From positions 1,612,001 through 1,676,000 of the forward strand of contig NZ_KI519454.1 of assembly GCF_000482545.1 (NCBI RefSeq): 64,000 nt of DNA, read 5' to 3'. Shown piece by piece: positions 33,685 through 42,930 of the stretch. The stretch comes from Arthrobacter sp. 35W (GTDB lineage Bacteria > Actinomycetota > Actinomycetes > Actinomycetales > Micrococcaceae). The stretch's first letter is position 1. Each line of letters opens with the position of its first letter. The position numbers were made by a program, and so were the translations under genes. The notes beneath the pieces are model-generated. The model was given only the letters and a program-made list of their open reading frames with translations, searched no databases and was not told the origin of the DNA.

Positions 33685-35481
33685 GTGGCCCCACGGCGTG
33701 CAACGCCCCGGATCAGCTTCAGCGCCCGCATTCTGCTGGCCCAGCTGGCCGTCCTGACCGTGGTGGTGGTCCTCTGCGCCGCGGTCTTCACCAACCTCGC
33801 CTACCAGCGCCTCGGTGTGGAGGCCGAGCAAAAGGCGCTCGCCGTTGCACGGACCGTGGCAGCCTTGGACGATGTGCGCGCGGAGGCTGCGCAGCTGGCC
33901 GCCGCCCCGCTGGAGCAGCTCACCGAAGCAAACCTTGCCGCAGGGCCCCTCCAACGCACGGCCGAAGAGGTCCGGGTGCGCACCGACGCCCTCTTTGTGG
34001 TCGTCACCGACGAGCAGGGCCTGCGCCTGGCCCACCCCAATCCCGCCCTGCTGGGCAAAATGGTCAGCACCGATCCCAGCGAGGCTCTGGCCGGGCGCGA
34101 AACCACTGCCCAGGAGCAGGGCACCCTGGGCCACTCGGCGCGGGCCAAGGTGCCCGTCTTCGCCCCCGGAACGGCCACGGTGGTGGGCGAGGTCAGCGTG
34201 GGCATCTCGAGCGAGGATGTGCTCGACAGCCTGGCCGGGAGCGTGCTGCCGATCGTGGGCGCGGCCGCACTGGCCCTGGGCCTGGGCGCCCTGGCCTCCT
34301 ACCTGCTGGGGCGGCGGCTGAAGTCGCTCACCCTGGGGCTGGAGCCCGAGGAGATGGCGGCGCTGGCCCAGGACCAGGAGGCGGTGCTCCGCGGTGTGGA
34401 CGAGGGCGTCATCGGCGTCTCCGCCGGGCAGCGGATCACCGTGTTCAACCGCGAGGCCAAGCGGCTGCTGGGGCTCGATGCCGCCACGGAAATGGTGGGC
34501 ACCGAACTGGAGTCGGCACCCCTGTCGGATTCCTTGGCCGCCCTGCTGCCGTCGCTGCTGGCCGAGGCCACGCCCGCATCCGGCCCGGTGGAAACGCTGG
34601 TGGGCTCGAGGATGCTGATCGTCTCCGCCCGGGCTGTACAGCCCAGCCGGCGCCCGGGCACGGACCTGAACCGCAAGCTCGGCTGGGTCGTGATGCTGCG
34701 CGACCGCACCGAGCTGGCCTCCCTGACCCGCCAGCTGGACGCCGTCGGCGCCCTCTCCACGGCCCTGCGGGCCCAGCGGCACGAGTTCGCCAACCGCCTG
34801 CACACCGTCTCGGGGCTGCTGGCTCTGGGCGACTACAGCGAGGCCACCGGCTATGTGCACACACTCATCGACCAGGGGCCGCTGCGCTATCCGGCCGAAG
34901 GTGCCACGCTGCTTCAGGATCCCTACCTGCAGGCGTTCGTGGGGGCCAAGAGCGTCCAGGCCCAGGAGCGGGGCGTCAGCGTGCGGATCGGCCCCGAAAC
35001 CCTGCTGCGCGGGCGCATCACCGACCCGCAGGACGCCACCACCGTGATCGGCAACCTGCTGGACAACGCCGTCCGCGCGGCCGTGCAGGGCAGCGCCGAG
35101 CCGCGCTGGGTGGAGATCGAATTGTTGGATGACTACGCCGACGGCGTGGGGACCCTGCACGTGGTGGTGGCGGACTCCGGCGACGGCATGGATGCCGGTG
35201 CTGTGGAGACCGCCGCCAACGATGATGGCCCCGTTGACGGCGACGGCGGTCCGGCGGGTCCGGTCCACGGCGGCGGATTCGGCCTGCCCCTGGTGCGCTC
35301 GGTGGCCCGGCGCCGCGGCGGAGACGTATGGATTGCCGAGACCGGCACCCGCGGCGGCCCCGGCGCCGTCGTCTGCGCCAGGCTCCCCGGCGTCGTCGAA
35401 CCCCTCAGCGGCGAGGCCCGGACCACCGACGACCGGACCACAGAAGACGCGAACCCCCAGGAGGACAACCGTGGCCAATGA
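33685..35481 (+). CDS. CitA/DcuS-type sensor histidine kinase
   Basis: A 598-residue membrane kinase. Helix 1 spans about 15-37; an extracytoplasmic sensor domain runs 40-185; helix 2 about 186-208; a cytoplasmic PAS domain about 225-330 (GVDEGVIGVSAGQRITVFN); the phosphoacceptor His366 is in RAQRHEFANRLHTVSGLL, the SpoB-like type of CitA/DcuS; and the ATPase domain has NLLDNAVRAAV and HGGGFGLPLVRSVARRRGG. It probably senses citrate or a C4-dicarboxylate. GTG start with CTGGAGGG upstream; overlaps the regulator gene by 11 bases. Confidence 0.93.
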   Translation: MAPRRATPRISFSARILLAQLAVLTVVVVLCAAVFTNLAYQRLGVEAEQKALAVARTVAALDDVRAEAAQLAAAPLEQLTEANLAAGPLQRTAEEVRVRTDALFVVVTDEQGLRLAHPNPALLGKMVSTDPSEALAGRETTAQEQGTLGHSARAKVPVFAPGTATVVGEVSVGISSEDVLDSLAGSVLPIVGAAALALGLGALASYLLGRRLKSLTLGLEPEEMAALAQDQEAVLRGVDEGVIGVSAGQRITVFNREAKRLLGLDAATEMVGTELESAPLSDSLAALLPSLLAEATPASGPVETLVGSRMLIVSARAVQPSRRPGTDLNRKLGWVVMLRDRTELASLTRQLDAVGALSTALRAQRHEFANRLHTVSGLLALGDYSEATGYVHTLIDQGPLRYPAEGATLLQDPYLQAFVGAKSVQAQERGVSVRIGPETLLRGRITDPQDATTVIGNLLDNAVRAAVQGSAEPRWVEIELLDDYADGVGTLHVVVADSGDGMDAGAVETAANDDGPVDGDGGPAGPVHGGGFGLPLVRSVARRRGGDVWIAETGTRGGPGAVVCARLPGVVEPLSGEARTTDDRTTEDANPQEDNRGQ

Positions 35482-36133
35482 CCTCACGGTGCTCATCGTT
35501 GACGACGACTTCCACGTGGGGCGATTGCACGCCAGCTATGTGGACCAAGTGCCCGGCTTCAAGGCGCTGCCGCCGGTGGGGTCGGCCGCCCTGGCCATGC
35601 GGGCGGTGCACAGCCAGTCCCCGGACCTGGTGCTGCTGGACGTGTTCCTCCCCGATGCACTGGGGCTTGACCTGCTGCGCAGCCTGGATGTGGACGTCAT
35701 GATGCTGACGGCCGCCGCCGATGCGGCCTCCATCCGGCGTGCCGTGCGCCGCGGCGCCATCGGCTATCTGATCAAACCCTTCGGACCCGAGGCGCTCGCC
35801 GCCCGCCTCAAGGCCTATGCACGCTACCGAAGGCTGCTCACCGGCACCACCACCGTGACCCAGGAGGTGGTCGAGCGCGCGCTCGCAGCCCTGCATCCGG
35901 TGGAGGGCGCCTCGGCGGGGCGGACCCGCAGCGCCACCGAGGCGGCGGTGCTGGCCGCCCTGGCCGGAGCCGGGCCGCAGTCGGCGGCCGATGTAGCCCA
36001 GGTGGTGGGCGTGTCGCGTGCGACTGCGCAGCGGTACCTGTCGGCGCTGGCCGACGACGGCGCCGTCGAAATCAATCTGCGCTACGGCAGCACCGGCCGC
36101 CCCGAGCACCGCTACGGGGCGACCGGCCGCTGA
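35471..36133 (+). CDS. CitB/DcuR-type response regulator
   Basis: A 220-residue regulator. The receiver domain has the acidic pocket LIVDDD, phosphoacceptor Asp57 in LVLLDVFLPDALG and the Lys in YLIKPF. The C-terminal part (about 150-215) is a winged helix of the CitB type: SAADVAQVVGVSRATAQRYL followed by GRPEHRY. The GTG at 35471 has AGGAGGACAACC upstream and overlaps the kinase stop. Together with the kinase it likely activates the divergent citrate transporter gene. Confidence 0.93.
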   Translation: MANDLTVLIVDDDFHVGRLHASYVDQVPGFKALPPVGSAALAMRAVHSQSPDLVLLDVFLPDALGLDLLRSLDVDVMMLTAAADAASIRRAVRRGAIGYLIKPFGPEALAARLKAYARYRRLLTGTTTVTQEVVERALAALHPVEGASAGRTRSATEAAVLAALAGAGPQSAADVAQVVGVSRATAQRYLSALADDGAVEINLRYGSTGRPEHRYGATGR

Positions 36134-36138
36134 TTCCG

Positions 36139-37722
36139 CTACGCCTTGGCCGGCACCGGGGCCGTCTGCACGACGTCGATGGTGCGGCGCAGCGGGATCT
36201 CCTTGATGAAGAGCACTGCGATCAACGCCACCACCGAGATGACGGCAGAGACCATGAAGATCATGGCCGCGCCGTCGCCGTAGGCAGCCCGGACGATCAT
36301 CGCGATCGGTGCGGGCATCGAGGCGATGTCCAGCGTGCCGGCGCTGTTGCCACCGGCCACGGGGACCCCGGCGGCGGCCAGGCCGTCGGTGATCAGCTGC
36401 GTGACATGCGAGCCCATGATGGCGCCCAGCACTGACACACCGGCCGCGCCGCCGACGGTGCGGAAGAAGGCGACGGAACCGCTGGCGGAGCCGATGTCCT
36501 TGGCGGCCACGGTGTTCTGGACGGCCAGCACCAGGTTCTGCATCATCATGCCCAGACCCAGGCCAAAGACGAAGGTGTAGATGCCCACCAGGACGAAGGA
36601 GGTCTGGTGGTCCATGGTGCCGGCAAACCCGAGGCCGGCAATCAGCAAGATGGCGCCGCCCACCAGGAACCGCTTCCACTTGCCGTAGCGGCTGACGAGC
36701 AGGCCGGAGACCACAGAACCGAGCAGGTTTCCGACGATCATGGGCAGGGTCAGCAGACCGGCCTCGGTGGGCGTGGCCCCACGGGCCACCTGGTAGTACT
36801 GGCCCAGGAAGGTGGAGGAGGCAAACATGGCGATGCCGACGGCGACCGAAGCCACGATGGCCAGTGCCGTGGTGCGCTGGCTGATGATCTTCAGCGGGAT
36901 GATCGGGTCGGACACCTTGGTCTCCACCCAGATCAGGGCGGCCAGAAGCAGTACCGAGCCGCCGACCATCAGGGCCGAAACGCCGGAGATCCAGTCGTAG
37001 TAGCCGGCCTTGCCGGCAAAGGAGACCCAGATCAGCAGCAGGGAGACGCCGGCGGTGAGCAGTACGGAGCCGGCCCAGTCCACCTTGGCGGGGCGGCGGA
37101 CATGCGGCAGCTTCAGGGTGATCTGGAGCAGGATCAGGGACACAATGGCCAGCGGCACGCAGATGTAGAAGGTCCAGCGCCAGCCCAGCGGGCTGTCCAC
37201 GATGAAGCCGCCCAGCAGCGGCCCGCCGGCGGTGCCGACGGCCATGACGGCGCCCATGTAGCCGGAGTACTTGCCGCGGTCGCGGGGCGGGATGATGGTG
37301 CCGATGATGGCCTGGGCCAGGGCGGTGAGGCCACCCATCGCGATGCCCTGGATGACGCGTGCGGTCAACAGGGTGGGCATGTTCTCGGACAGACCGGCCA
37401 GCACCGAGCCGGCCACGAAGATCACGATGCTCAGTTGGACCAGCAGCTTCTTGTCAAAAAGGTCCGCGAGCTTTCCCCAGATGGGGGTGGTGGCGGCATT
37501 GGCCAGCAGGGCGGCAGTGATGACCCAGGCAAAGTCCGTCTGGGAACCGTGCAGATCACTCATGATGGTCGGCAGTGCGTTGGCCACAATGGTGCTGGAA
37601 AGGATGGCGGTGAAGAAGGCCGCCAGCAGGCCGGTGAGGGCCTCCAGGATCTGGCGGTGGGTCATCACCGACGGTGCAGCGTGGGGCGGCGCTGCTGCCG
37701 GCGTTGTTTTGGTGGATGTCAC
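36139..37722 (-). CDS. MFS drug efflux transporter, DHA2 (EmrB/QacA) family
   Basis: A 527-residue proton-driven exporter with 14 predicted helices. Motif signs: LSSTIVANALPTIMSDL in helix 1, WGKLADLFDKK (motif A) after helix 2, ARVIQGIAMGGL and GPLLGGFIVDSPLGWRW (motif C region). The GTG at 37722 overlaps the marR stop as GTGA and has GCAGGAGCC upstream. It is the second gene of a regulator-pump operon, so its drug or metabolite substrate is probably also the MarR ligand. Confidence 0.93.
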   Translation of the reverse strand: MTSTKTTPAAAPPHAAPSVMTHRQILEALTGLLAAFFTAILSSTIVANALPTIMSDLHGSQTDFAWVITAALLANAATTPIWGKLADLFDKKLLVQLSIVIFVAGSVLAGLSENMPTLLTARVIQGIAMGGLTALAQAIIGTIIPPRDRGKYSGYMGAVMAVGTAGGPLLGGFIVDSPLGWRWTFYICVPLAIVSLILLQITLKLPHVRRPAKVDWAGSVLLTAGVSLLLIWVSFAGKAGYYDWISGVSALMVGGSVLLLAALIWVETKVSDPIIPLKIISQRTTALAIVASVAVGIAMFASSTFLGQYYQVARGATPTEAGLLTLPMIVGNLLGSVVSGLLVSRYGKWKRFLVGGAILLIAGLGFAGTMDHQTSFVLVGIYTFVFGLGLGMMMQNLVLAVQNTVAAKDIGSASGSVAFFRTVGGAAGVSVLGAIMGSHVTQLITDGLAAAGVPVAGGNSAGTLDIASMPAPIAMIVRAAYGDGAAMIFMVSAVISVVALIAVLFIKEIPLRRTIDVVQTAPVPAKA

Positions 37723-38225
37723 GAGGCGGCTCCTGCGGACACTGCGGTGTCCAGGGTGGTGGTGATGGTGGTGCCCGGCTGTGCTGCCGGGGTGGTGCGG
37801 AAAACTGTGGAGAGCTTGGCGATGATGGCCGTTGCAGCGGCGGCCTCCGCCTCGCTCCAACCGGCGAGCATGCGCTCAAGCGTCGCAGCACGGCGCCGGC
37901 CGGTGGCGGCGAGATAGTCCTGCCCCGCCTGGCTGAGGGCCAGCAGCTGGGCGCGCCCGTCCGCCGGGTCGGGCCGGCGCTCGATCATGCCCAGCTCCGC
38001 CAGATCCGCCACGTGGCGGCTCAGGGCGGAGGCGCCAATGCCCAGCGAGCAGGCGATGTCTGTGGCCCGGCATTCGCTCTTCTCCCCCACCAGGCGCAGC
38101 ACGCCTTCGACGGCGATGCCGAGGTCGGCGGTGGAGTCAGCGTTGGCGACGACCACGCGGATGGCGCGGTTGAGGTCGAAGATACTGTGCACCAGCTCTG
38201 ACGCAGTGTTGGGGGCGACGGACAT
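37719..38225 (-). CDS. MarR family transcriptional regulator
   Basis: A 168-residue winged-helix protein. The DNA-binding part is CRATDIACSLGIGASALSRHVADLAELGMIERRPDPADGRAQ, with the wing DPADGRAQLLALS typical of MarR. Flanking helices provide dimerisation. It is the first gene of the operon with the MFS pump, and two matching operator half-site pairs lie just upstream of its ATG (38241-38283), so it likely represses itself and the pump until a ligand binds. Confidence 0.92.
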   Translation of the reverse strand: MSVAPNTASELVHSIFDLNRAIRVVVANADSTADLGIAVEGVLRLVGEKSECRATDIACSLGIGASALSRHVADLAELGMIERRPDPADGRAQLLALSQAGQDYLAATGRRRAATLERMLAGWSEAEAAAATAIIAKLSTVFRTTPAAQPGTTITTTLDTAVSAGAAS

Positions 38226-38240
38226 GACGGCCTTTCTTTG

Positions 38241-38283
38241 GTTGCCTCAAACAACTATAAATCAAATGGTTGGTTAGGACAAC
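38241..38283. promoter_or_regulatory. two tandem MarR operator candidates (GTTG-N7-CAAC)
   Basis: Two inverted repeats of the same form, GTTG-N7-CAAC, lie at 38241-38255 and 38269-38283, both followed by TA. Their centres are 28 bases apart. The AT-rich TATAAATC between them probably includes the -10 box of the marR operon. The first site lies 16 bases before the marR start, where a bound repressor would block transcription. Confidence 0.65.
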
Positions 38284-38331
38284 TAAATAAGCCAGTGTCG
38301 CGTGTCACCCTCCGCCCGCCAAGCACTCCGC

Positions 38332-38386
38332 GAACGAGCATGTGGGGGCAGTCCCCTCGTCGGACGCCGTCCCCACATGCTTGTTC
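38332..38386. repeat. long imperfect hairpin downstream of the protease gene
   Basis: Arms GAACGAGCATGTGGGG (38332-38347) and CCCCACATGCTTGTTC (38371-38386) pair with a single mismatch around a GC-rich 23-base loop that can fold further. It lies 15 bases past the protease stop on the minus strand and upstream of the marR promoter. No T-run follows, so it may be a repeat element that also stops transcription. Confidence 0.55.
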
Positions 38387-38400
38387 TTGGAAGGAAGAGC

Positions 38401-39138
38401 TCAGATGCCCGTGGTGGCGCGGATCCACTCCCGGCTCGCGGTGAGGTTGGCGTAGTTGGAGCCGGCGTTGATGTTGGCTCCAGGGTCGGAGTCGTCGCCC
38501 GTGGAGCAGACAGCGACGATTTCATCGTCGATGATCAGGGGCCCGCCCGAATCGCCGTGGTTTGCGGCACCGTTGATGCCGCGGATGTGGACGGCAGCGC
38601 CGCCGTAGGCGTCGATGGAGGAACCGACGACGGCGACGTCGGCCTGGTACAGGCCCTTCGCGCCGCGTTGGTCGGCCCGCAGCCCGTAGCCCATGATGGT
38701 GCCGTTGTCGTGGCGGCTTGGCTCATAGCCCTCGGCCAGATCCGGATAGGACCGCAGACCGTGGGGGGCCGCAAGGTGTACCAGCCCCACATCCCCGGCA
38801 GGCGATCCATAGACATGGTCCGCCGGCTCGGCCGTGCCCCGCTCCAGCGTGCTGTTGCTGTAGTAGACATCCATGGCGGTGATTTCGGCAACGCAGTGCT
38901 GGGCCGTCAGAATCCACGCATCGTCGATGGCCACGCCCGTGCAGGCGTAGAGCGCCCCGTGCTGGGCGAAGATCAGCTGCACGGCCCAACTGGTGCGGTC
39001 CGCCCGCTCCCCGCCAATAACGTAGGTGGAATCGCCGGGCGGCGGAAGGGGAACGGCCGCCGTGGCGGCCGATGAACCGGCCGCGGCAAAGACGACGGCG
39101 ACGGCTGTTGCGAGGAGGGACCGCAGGATTCGTGGCAT
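38401..39138 (-). CDS. secreted trypsin-like serine protease (S1 family)
   Basis: A 245-residue exported protease. The signal peptide (1-28) ends in a run of Ala/Thr; the mature chain starts near STYVIGGERADR, resembling the IVGG activation site. Catalytic triad: His81 in ILTAQHC, Asp116 in AGDVGLVHL, Ser197 in NHGDSGGPL. Cysteines at 66 and 82 would form the usual disulfide near the active-site His. The ATG at 39138 is chosen because it gives a proper signal peptide; the frame is open upstream. A single-gene unit. Confidence 0.9.
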   Translation of the reverse strand: MPRILRSLLATAVAVVFAAAGSSAATAAVPLPPPGDSTYVIGGERADRTSWAVQLIFAQHGALYACTGVAIDDAWILTAQHCVAEITAMDVYYSNSTLERGTAEPADHVYGSPAGDVGLVHLAAPHGLRSYPDLAEGYEPSRHDNGTIMGYGLRADQRGAKGLYQADVAVVGSSIDAYGGAAVHIRGINGAANHGDSGGPLIIDDEIVAVCSTGDDSDPGANINAGSNYANLTASREWIRATTGI

Positions 39139-39298
39139 GGCACTAGGCTTCCGTTCGGGGGCGCACCGCCCCGCGCCGCATTGCCCAGACCCCGGCGCTG
39201 CTGCCGCACGCCACGGACCCCTCCCCCAGCCCTGGGCATGCCTCAAGCGACAGTATGGACCTCCCGCCGCCGCCCGTCCAGTACTTCCTCCCCCACCC

Positions 39299-39361
39299 CA
39301 ACTAGGTGACAGTTATCTCACAGAATCCGGCCGAAAATGTGCGATAAGTGTCACTCAGTTG
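39299..39361. repeat. long interrupted hairpin overlapping the kynureninase stop
   Basis: Arms CAACT, GTGACA and TTATC on the left (39299-39319) pair with GATAA, TGTCAC and AGTTG on the right (39342-39361), with small internal loops. The right arm covers the stop codon of the kynureninase gene (39355-39357). It is likely a terminator for that gene; its shape suggests a dispersed element rather than a simple stem with T-run. Confidence 0.5.
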
Positions 39362-40614
39362 GGCAGCTCCGCGCGGATGGCGTCGATGCCCAGCCACACT
39401 TCGGAGAAGGAGGTGGACAGCGGCGAGAGGCCCAGCCGGATCCCGTTGGGATTGCGGAAGTCCGGGATGACGCCCTCGCCCCACAGCTTGGCCGTGGCCT
39501 CGCGGAAGGAGGGGTGGTCGATGGTGATGTGCCCGCCGCGCCAGGCCGCGTCGCGGGGTGAGGAAAGTTCGACGCCGAGCGGGGCCAGCACGCCGTCGTA
39601 CAGGGCCACGGCGTAGTCGGTCAGGGCCACCGACTTGGCCCGGACGGCCTCGATCGAGGCCTCGCCGATGAGGGCGATCATGTCCTGCAGGGCCAGCATG
39701 CCCAGGATCGGCGGCGTGCCGCTGGTGAAGGAGCGGATGCCGGCGGCCGGCTGGTAGCCCTCACCCATGCCGAAGGGATCGGCGGTGCCCAGCCAACCCT
39801 GGATGGGCTGGCGCAGGTGCGGCTGGTGCTCGGCACGGACGTAGGCGAAGGCCGGCGATCCAGGGCCGCCATTGAGGTACTTGTAGGTGCAGCCCACGGC
39901 CAGGTCCGCCCCGCTGGCGTCCAGTTCCACCGGCACCGAGCCCGCGGAATGGCACAGGTCCCACAGAATCAGCGCGCCGGCGTCGTGCGCGGCGGCGGTC
40001 AGGGCGGGCATGTCGGCCAGGTAGCCGGAGCGGTAGGCCACATGCGAGAGCACCACCAGCGCAGTCTTGGGGCCCAGCACGGCGGCCAGATCATCCACGG
40101 TGACGCCGGCCGCCGGGTCCGGCGTGATCCAGCGCAGGGTCATGCCGCACTCGTCCGCGATGCCCTCCAGGACGAAGCGGTCCGTCGGGAAGTTCTCGGT
40201 GTCCACCACGATCTCGGTGCGGGCAGCATCCGCAGACACGGCACCTGCCACGGCGGCGCGGCAGAGTTTGTAGAGCAGCACGGTGGTTGAGTCGCCAATG
40301 GTCGTCTGCCCCGGGGCCGCGCCCACGGCCACCCGGCCCAGCTCGTCCCCAATGGCCGCGGGCATCTCCAGCCAGCCCTCGTCCCAGCCGCGGATCAGCC
40401 GGCCGCCCCACTGCTCCGTGATGAACTCCGCGATCCGCGCGGCGCTGGCGGCCAGCGGCCGGCCCAGGGAGTTGCCGTCCAGGTATGCGCGGACACCCGG
40501 ATCGTCACTGCCGATGAAGGCGCTGCGGTGGGCCGCCAGTGGATCGGCCAGGTCCAATTCCCGGGCGAAATCAAGGGTGAGCGGTGTTGAAGGGTTTTCA
40601 TGGTGGGCCGTCAT
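39355..40614 (-). CDS. kynU: kynureninase
   Basis: PLP-dependent enzyme that splits kynurenine into anthranilate and alanine in tryptophan breakdown. The 419-residue protein has the family N-terminus YLDGNSLGRPL, the WGGRLIRGWDEGW segment, the PLP Asp/His region LWDLCHSAGSVPVEL, and the PLP lysine in GCTYKYLNGGPGSPAF. The ATG at 40614 has AGGA 7 bases upstream. No tryptophan dioxygenase or formamidase gene is adjacent, so the rest of the pathway must lie elsewhere. Confidence 0.93.
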   Translation of the reverse strand: MTAHHENPSTPLTLDFARELDLADPLAAHRSAFIGSDDPGVRAYLDGNSLGRPLAASAARIAEFITEQWGGRLIRGWDEGWLEMPAAIGDELGRVAVGAAPGQTTIGDSTTVLLYKLCRAAVAGAVSADAARTEIVVDTENFPTDRFVLEGIADECGMTLRWITPDPAAGVTVDDLAAVLGPKTALVVLSHVAYRSGYLADMPALTAAAHDAGALILWDLCHSAGSVPVELDASGADLAVGCTYKYLNGGPGSPAFAYVRAEHQPHLRQPIQGWLGTADPFGMGEGYQPAAGIRSFTSGTPPILGMLALQDMIALIGEASIEAVRAKSVALTDYAVALYDGVLAPLGVELSSPRDAAWRGGHITIDHPSFREATAKLWGEGVIPDFRNPNGIRLGLSPLSTSFSEVWLGIDAIRAELPN

Positions 40615-40650
40615 GAGCACATCCTACGCGCCGCGGCCCACCAGAAAACG

Positions 40651-41568
40651 CTAGGAAACCAGCGTGGCCACACTCCCCGAAAAGTGCTTGCGGCCCGTGC
40701 GGGCATTCCACCCGGCAAAGGTCGACGACGCCCAGGACCCGTCCGCAGCGGTGGTGTCCGCAATCCGCACCGCCACCGTCCCCGGCAGAAACACCGGGGC
40801 GGCAAAGCTGATGTCCCAGCTGAACCCCTCCGGCTTGGGCGAGCCCACATCGGCCAGCACGCGCGCGGCCAGGTACATGCCGTGCGCGATCGAGCGCCGC
40901 ATGCCCAGCGCCTTGGCGGTGAAGACGCTCAGGTGGATGGGGTTGAAGTCGCCGGAGACGGCGGCGTAGGCCCGGCCGGCATCGACGCCCAGGGACCAGA
41001 TGCCGGTGGGGTTGGGGGCCTGGAAGTCCTCCCGGATGTCCGGGGCCGACGCCGGCTTGTCCAGGCCGGGCAGGTAGACGCCCTTGGCCAGGTAGGTGGA
41101 GACGCCGCGCCACAGCACGTCGGTGCCGCCGTCGCCCCGGATTTCCACCACCAGCTCCACCTGCGTGCCCGCGCGGTGGCCGGCCAGGTTGCGCGCCCAC
41201 GACCTGATGGACAGCGGCATGCTGAACTGCACCGGTGCAAGGTGCTCCACCTGGTTGCGCAGGTGGATCATGCCCAGCAGCGGCAGCGGGAAGTCCTCGC
41301 GCACCATGACGCTCATGGCCACCGGAAACGCCATGGAATGCAGGTACCCGGAGGGAATGATGTCCCGGGCGGCCTTGCCCACCAGGTGCTGGTATTCGGT
41401 CATCTTCGCGATGTCCGCCAGGACGCCGTGGACCTCCGTGGCCCGCGGCGGCAGGTCCACCGACGGCGTGCTGCCCAGCACGCGGGTGCGGGCGGCGGTG
41501 GCCGCAGCGTTCAGGTACAGCTTGGCCAGGGAGGGCATCTCCGCCAGTTGGTAGTCGTCCCGGGTCAC
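40651..41568 (-). CDS. MaoC-type acyl dehydratase (HtdX-like)
   Basis: A 305-residue double hot-dog protein. The hydratase motif VSGDFNPIHLSVFTAKALGM is in the C-terminal half; the N-terminal half is a diverged hot-dog domain. It likely hydrates trans-2-enoyl-CoA to 3-hydroxyacyl-CoA. The GTG start overlaps the FabG-like stop as GTGA. The order thiolase-FabG-MaoC matches mycobacterial fadA2-fabG4-htdX, so it is assigned by both motif and position. Confidence 0.88.
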   Translation of the reverse strand: MTRDDYQLAEMPSLAKLYLNAAATAARTRVLGSTPSVDLPPRATEVHGVLADIAKMTEYQHLVGKAARDIIPSGYLHSMAFPVAMSVMVREDFPLPLLGMIHLRNQVEHLAPVQFSMPLSIRSWARNLAGHRAGTQVELVVEIRGDGGTDVLWRGVSTYLAKGVYLPGLDKPASAPDIREDFQAPNPTGIWSLGVDAGRAYAAVSGDFNPIHLSVFTAKALGMRRSIAHGMYLAARVLADVGSPKPEGFSWDISFAAPVFLPGTVAVRIADTTAADGSWASSTFAGWNARTGRKHFSGSVATLVS

Positions 41569-42926
41569 TGGCCCACCAGATTCTGTCCACAGACGCGCAG
41601 CACATTGCCGTTGATCCCGGCGGCCGCCTCGGAGGCGAAGAAGGCGATCGCCTCGGCGACGTCCTCCGGGCGCCCGCCCTGGGAGAGGCTGTTGAGCCGG
41701 CGCGCCACCTCGCGGGTGGCGAAGGGGATCTTGGCCGTCATCTCGGTCTCAATGAAGCCGGGCGCGACGGCGTTGATGGCGCCGCCGGACGGTGCCAGCA
41801 GCGGCGCCGTGGCATGGACCATGCCGATCACCCCGGCCTTGGAGGCGGCGTAGTTGCTCTGGCCGCGGTTGCCGGCGATGCCGCTGGTGGAGGCCACCGA
41901 AACGATCCGGGGCCCCTTGGCAAAGCGCCCATCGGCCAGGAACGCTGCGTTCATGCGCAGCTGCGAGGCGATGTTGACGGCGATGACGGAGTCCCAGCGG
42001 GCGGCGTCCATGTTGGCCAGCAATTTGTCGCGGGTGATTCCGGCGTTGTGCACCACGATGTCCAGCCGGCCGTACCGGGAGAAGCCGAGGTCCAGGATCC
42101 GCTGGCCGGCGTCCACGGCGGTGATGTCCAGCTGCAGGGCTGTGCCGTGGATCTCGTTGGCGACGGCGGCCAGATGGTCGCCGGCGGCGGGCACGTCAAC
42201 GGCGACCACCTGGGCGCCATCGCGGGCCAGGGTGCGGGCAATGGCGGCGCCGATGCCGCGGGCCGCACCCGTCACCACCGCCACCGTTCCGGCCAGGGGG
42301 CGCTCCCAGTCAACCGCATCCAAGGTGCCCGGCGTGCCGGCCGTCAGGAACTGGCCGTCCACAAAGGCCGAGCGGCCGGAGAGGAAGAACCGCAGGGCCG
42401 CCATGGCACTGGCCGAGGCGGGCTCGACGCCCCCGCCCAGCAGGATGCCGTTGGCGGTGGCGCCGGCGCGCAGTTCCTTGGCCACGGAGCGGACGATGCC
42501 GTCCACACCGTGCCGGGCCGCGGCCACGGCAGGCTCCAGCCCGTCGACGGCGGGGCGCGAGATGGTGACGATGCGTCCGCTGGGCAGCAGATCCCGCAGC
42601 GATGCGCCCACGGAGCGGACGGGGGCGGAGAGCTCGTCCGGGTGGGCCAGTTCGTCCAGCACGATGATGATGGCGCCGAGCTTTTCCTTGGGCGTGGCAT
42701 GGCGGCGGACATCCAGCCCCCAGCCCAGCAGCTTCGCGGCCAGCTCCTCGGCCCCGTGGCTGGAGCCCTCCACGAGGACGGGCCCGGTCAGCAGCGCAGC
42801 CGTGGGTTCGTAGCGGCGCAGGATGGCCGGCTGCGGCAGCCCCAGCTTCTTGGCCAGGTCCTTGCCGAGGCCGCGGCTGACAAACTGCGTGTACTTGTCG
42901 GTGGAGGCGTGTGCAGATGCTCCCAT
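41565..42926 (-). CDS. fabG: high-molecular-weight 3-oxoacyl-(acyl-carrier-protein/CoA) reductase, FabG4-like
   Basis: A 453-residue protein with two Rossmann-type domains. The N-terminal half (about 1-200) is a flavodoxin-like, non-catalytic domain as in mycobacterial FabG4. The C-terminal half is a full SDR: VAVVTGAARGIGAAIA cofactor loop, HNAGITRD, SVASTSGIAG and NYAASKAGVIGM with catalytic Tyr and Lys. It reduces 3-oxoacyl thioesters or works in reverse in beta-oxidation. It follows the thiolase stop by 4 bases and overlaps the MaoC gene. Confidence 0.92.
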   Translation of the reverse strand: MGASAHASTDKYTQFVSRGLGKDLAKKLGLPQPAILRRYEPTAALLTGPVLVEGSSHGAEELAAKLLGWGLDVRRHATPKEKLGAIIIVLDELAHPDELSAPVRSVGASLRDLLPSGRIVTISRPAVDGLEPAVAAARHGVDGIVRSVAKELRAGATANGILLGGGVEPASASAMAALRFFLSGRSAFVDGQFLTAGTPGTLDAVDWERPLAGTVAVVTGAARGIGAAIARTLARDGAQVVAVDVPAAGDHLAAVANEIHGTALQLDITAVDAGQRILDLGFSRYGRLDIVVHNAGITRDKLLANMDAARWDSVIAVNIASQLRMNAAFLADGRFAKGPRIVSVASTSGIAGNRGQSNYAASKAGVIGMVHATAPLLAPSGGAINAVAPGFIETEMTAKIPFATREVARRLNSLSQGGRPEDVAEAIAFFASEAAAGINGNVLRVCGQNLVGQ

Positions 42927-42930
42927 GGGG

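Noticed and set aside
37723-37860. His-run (six histidines) at the N-terminus of the longest MFS frame
   Set aside because: This part lies inside the marR coding sequence in another frame. The real MFS start is the GTG at 37722 that overlaps the marR stop.
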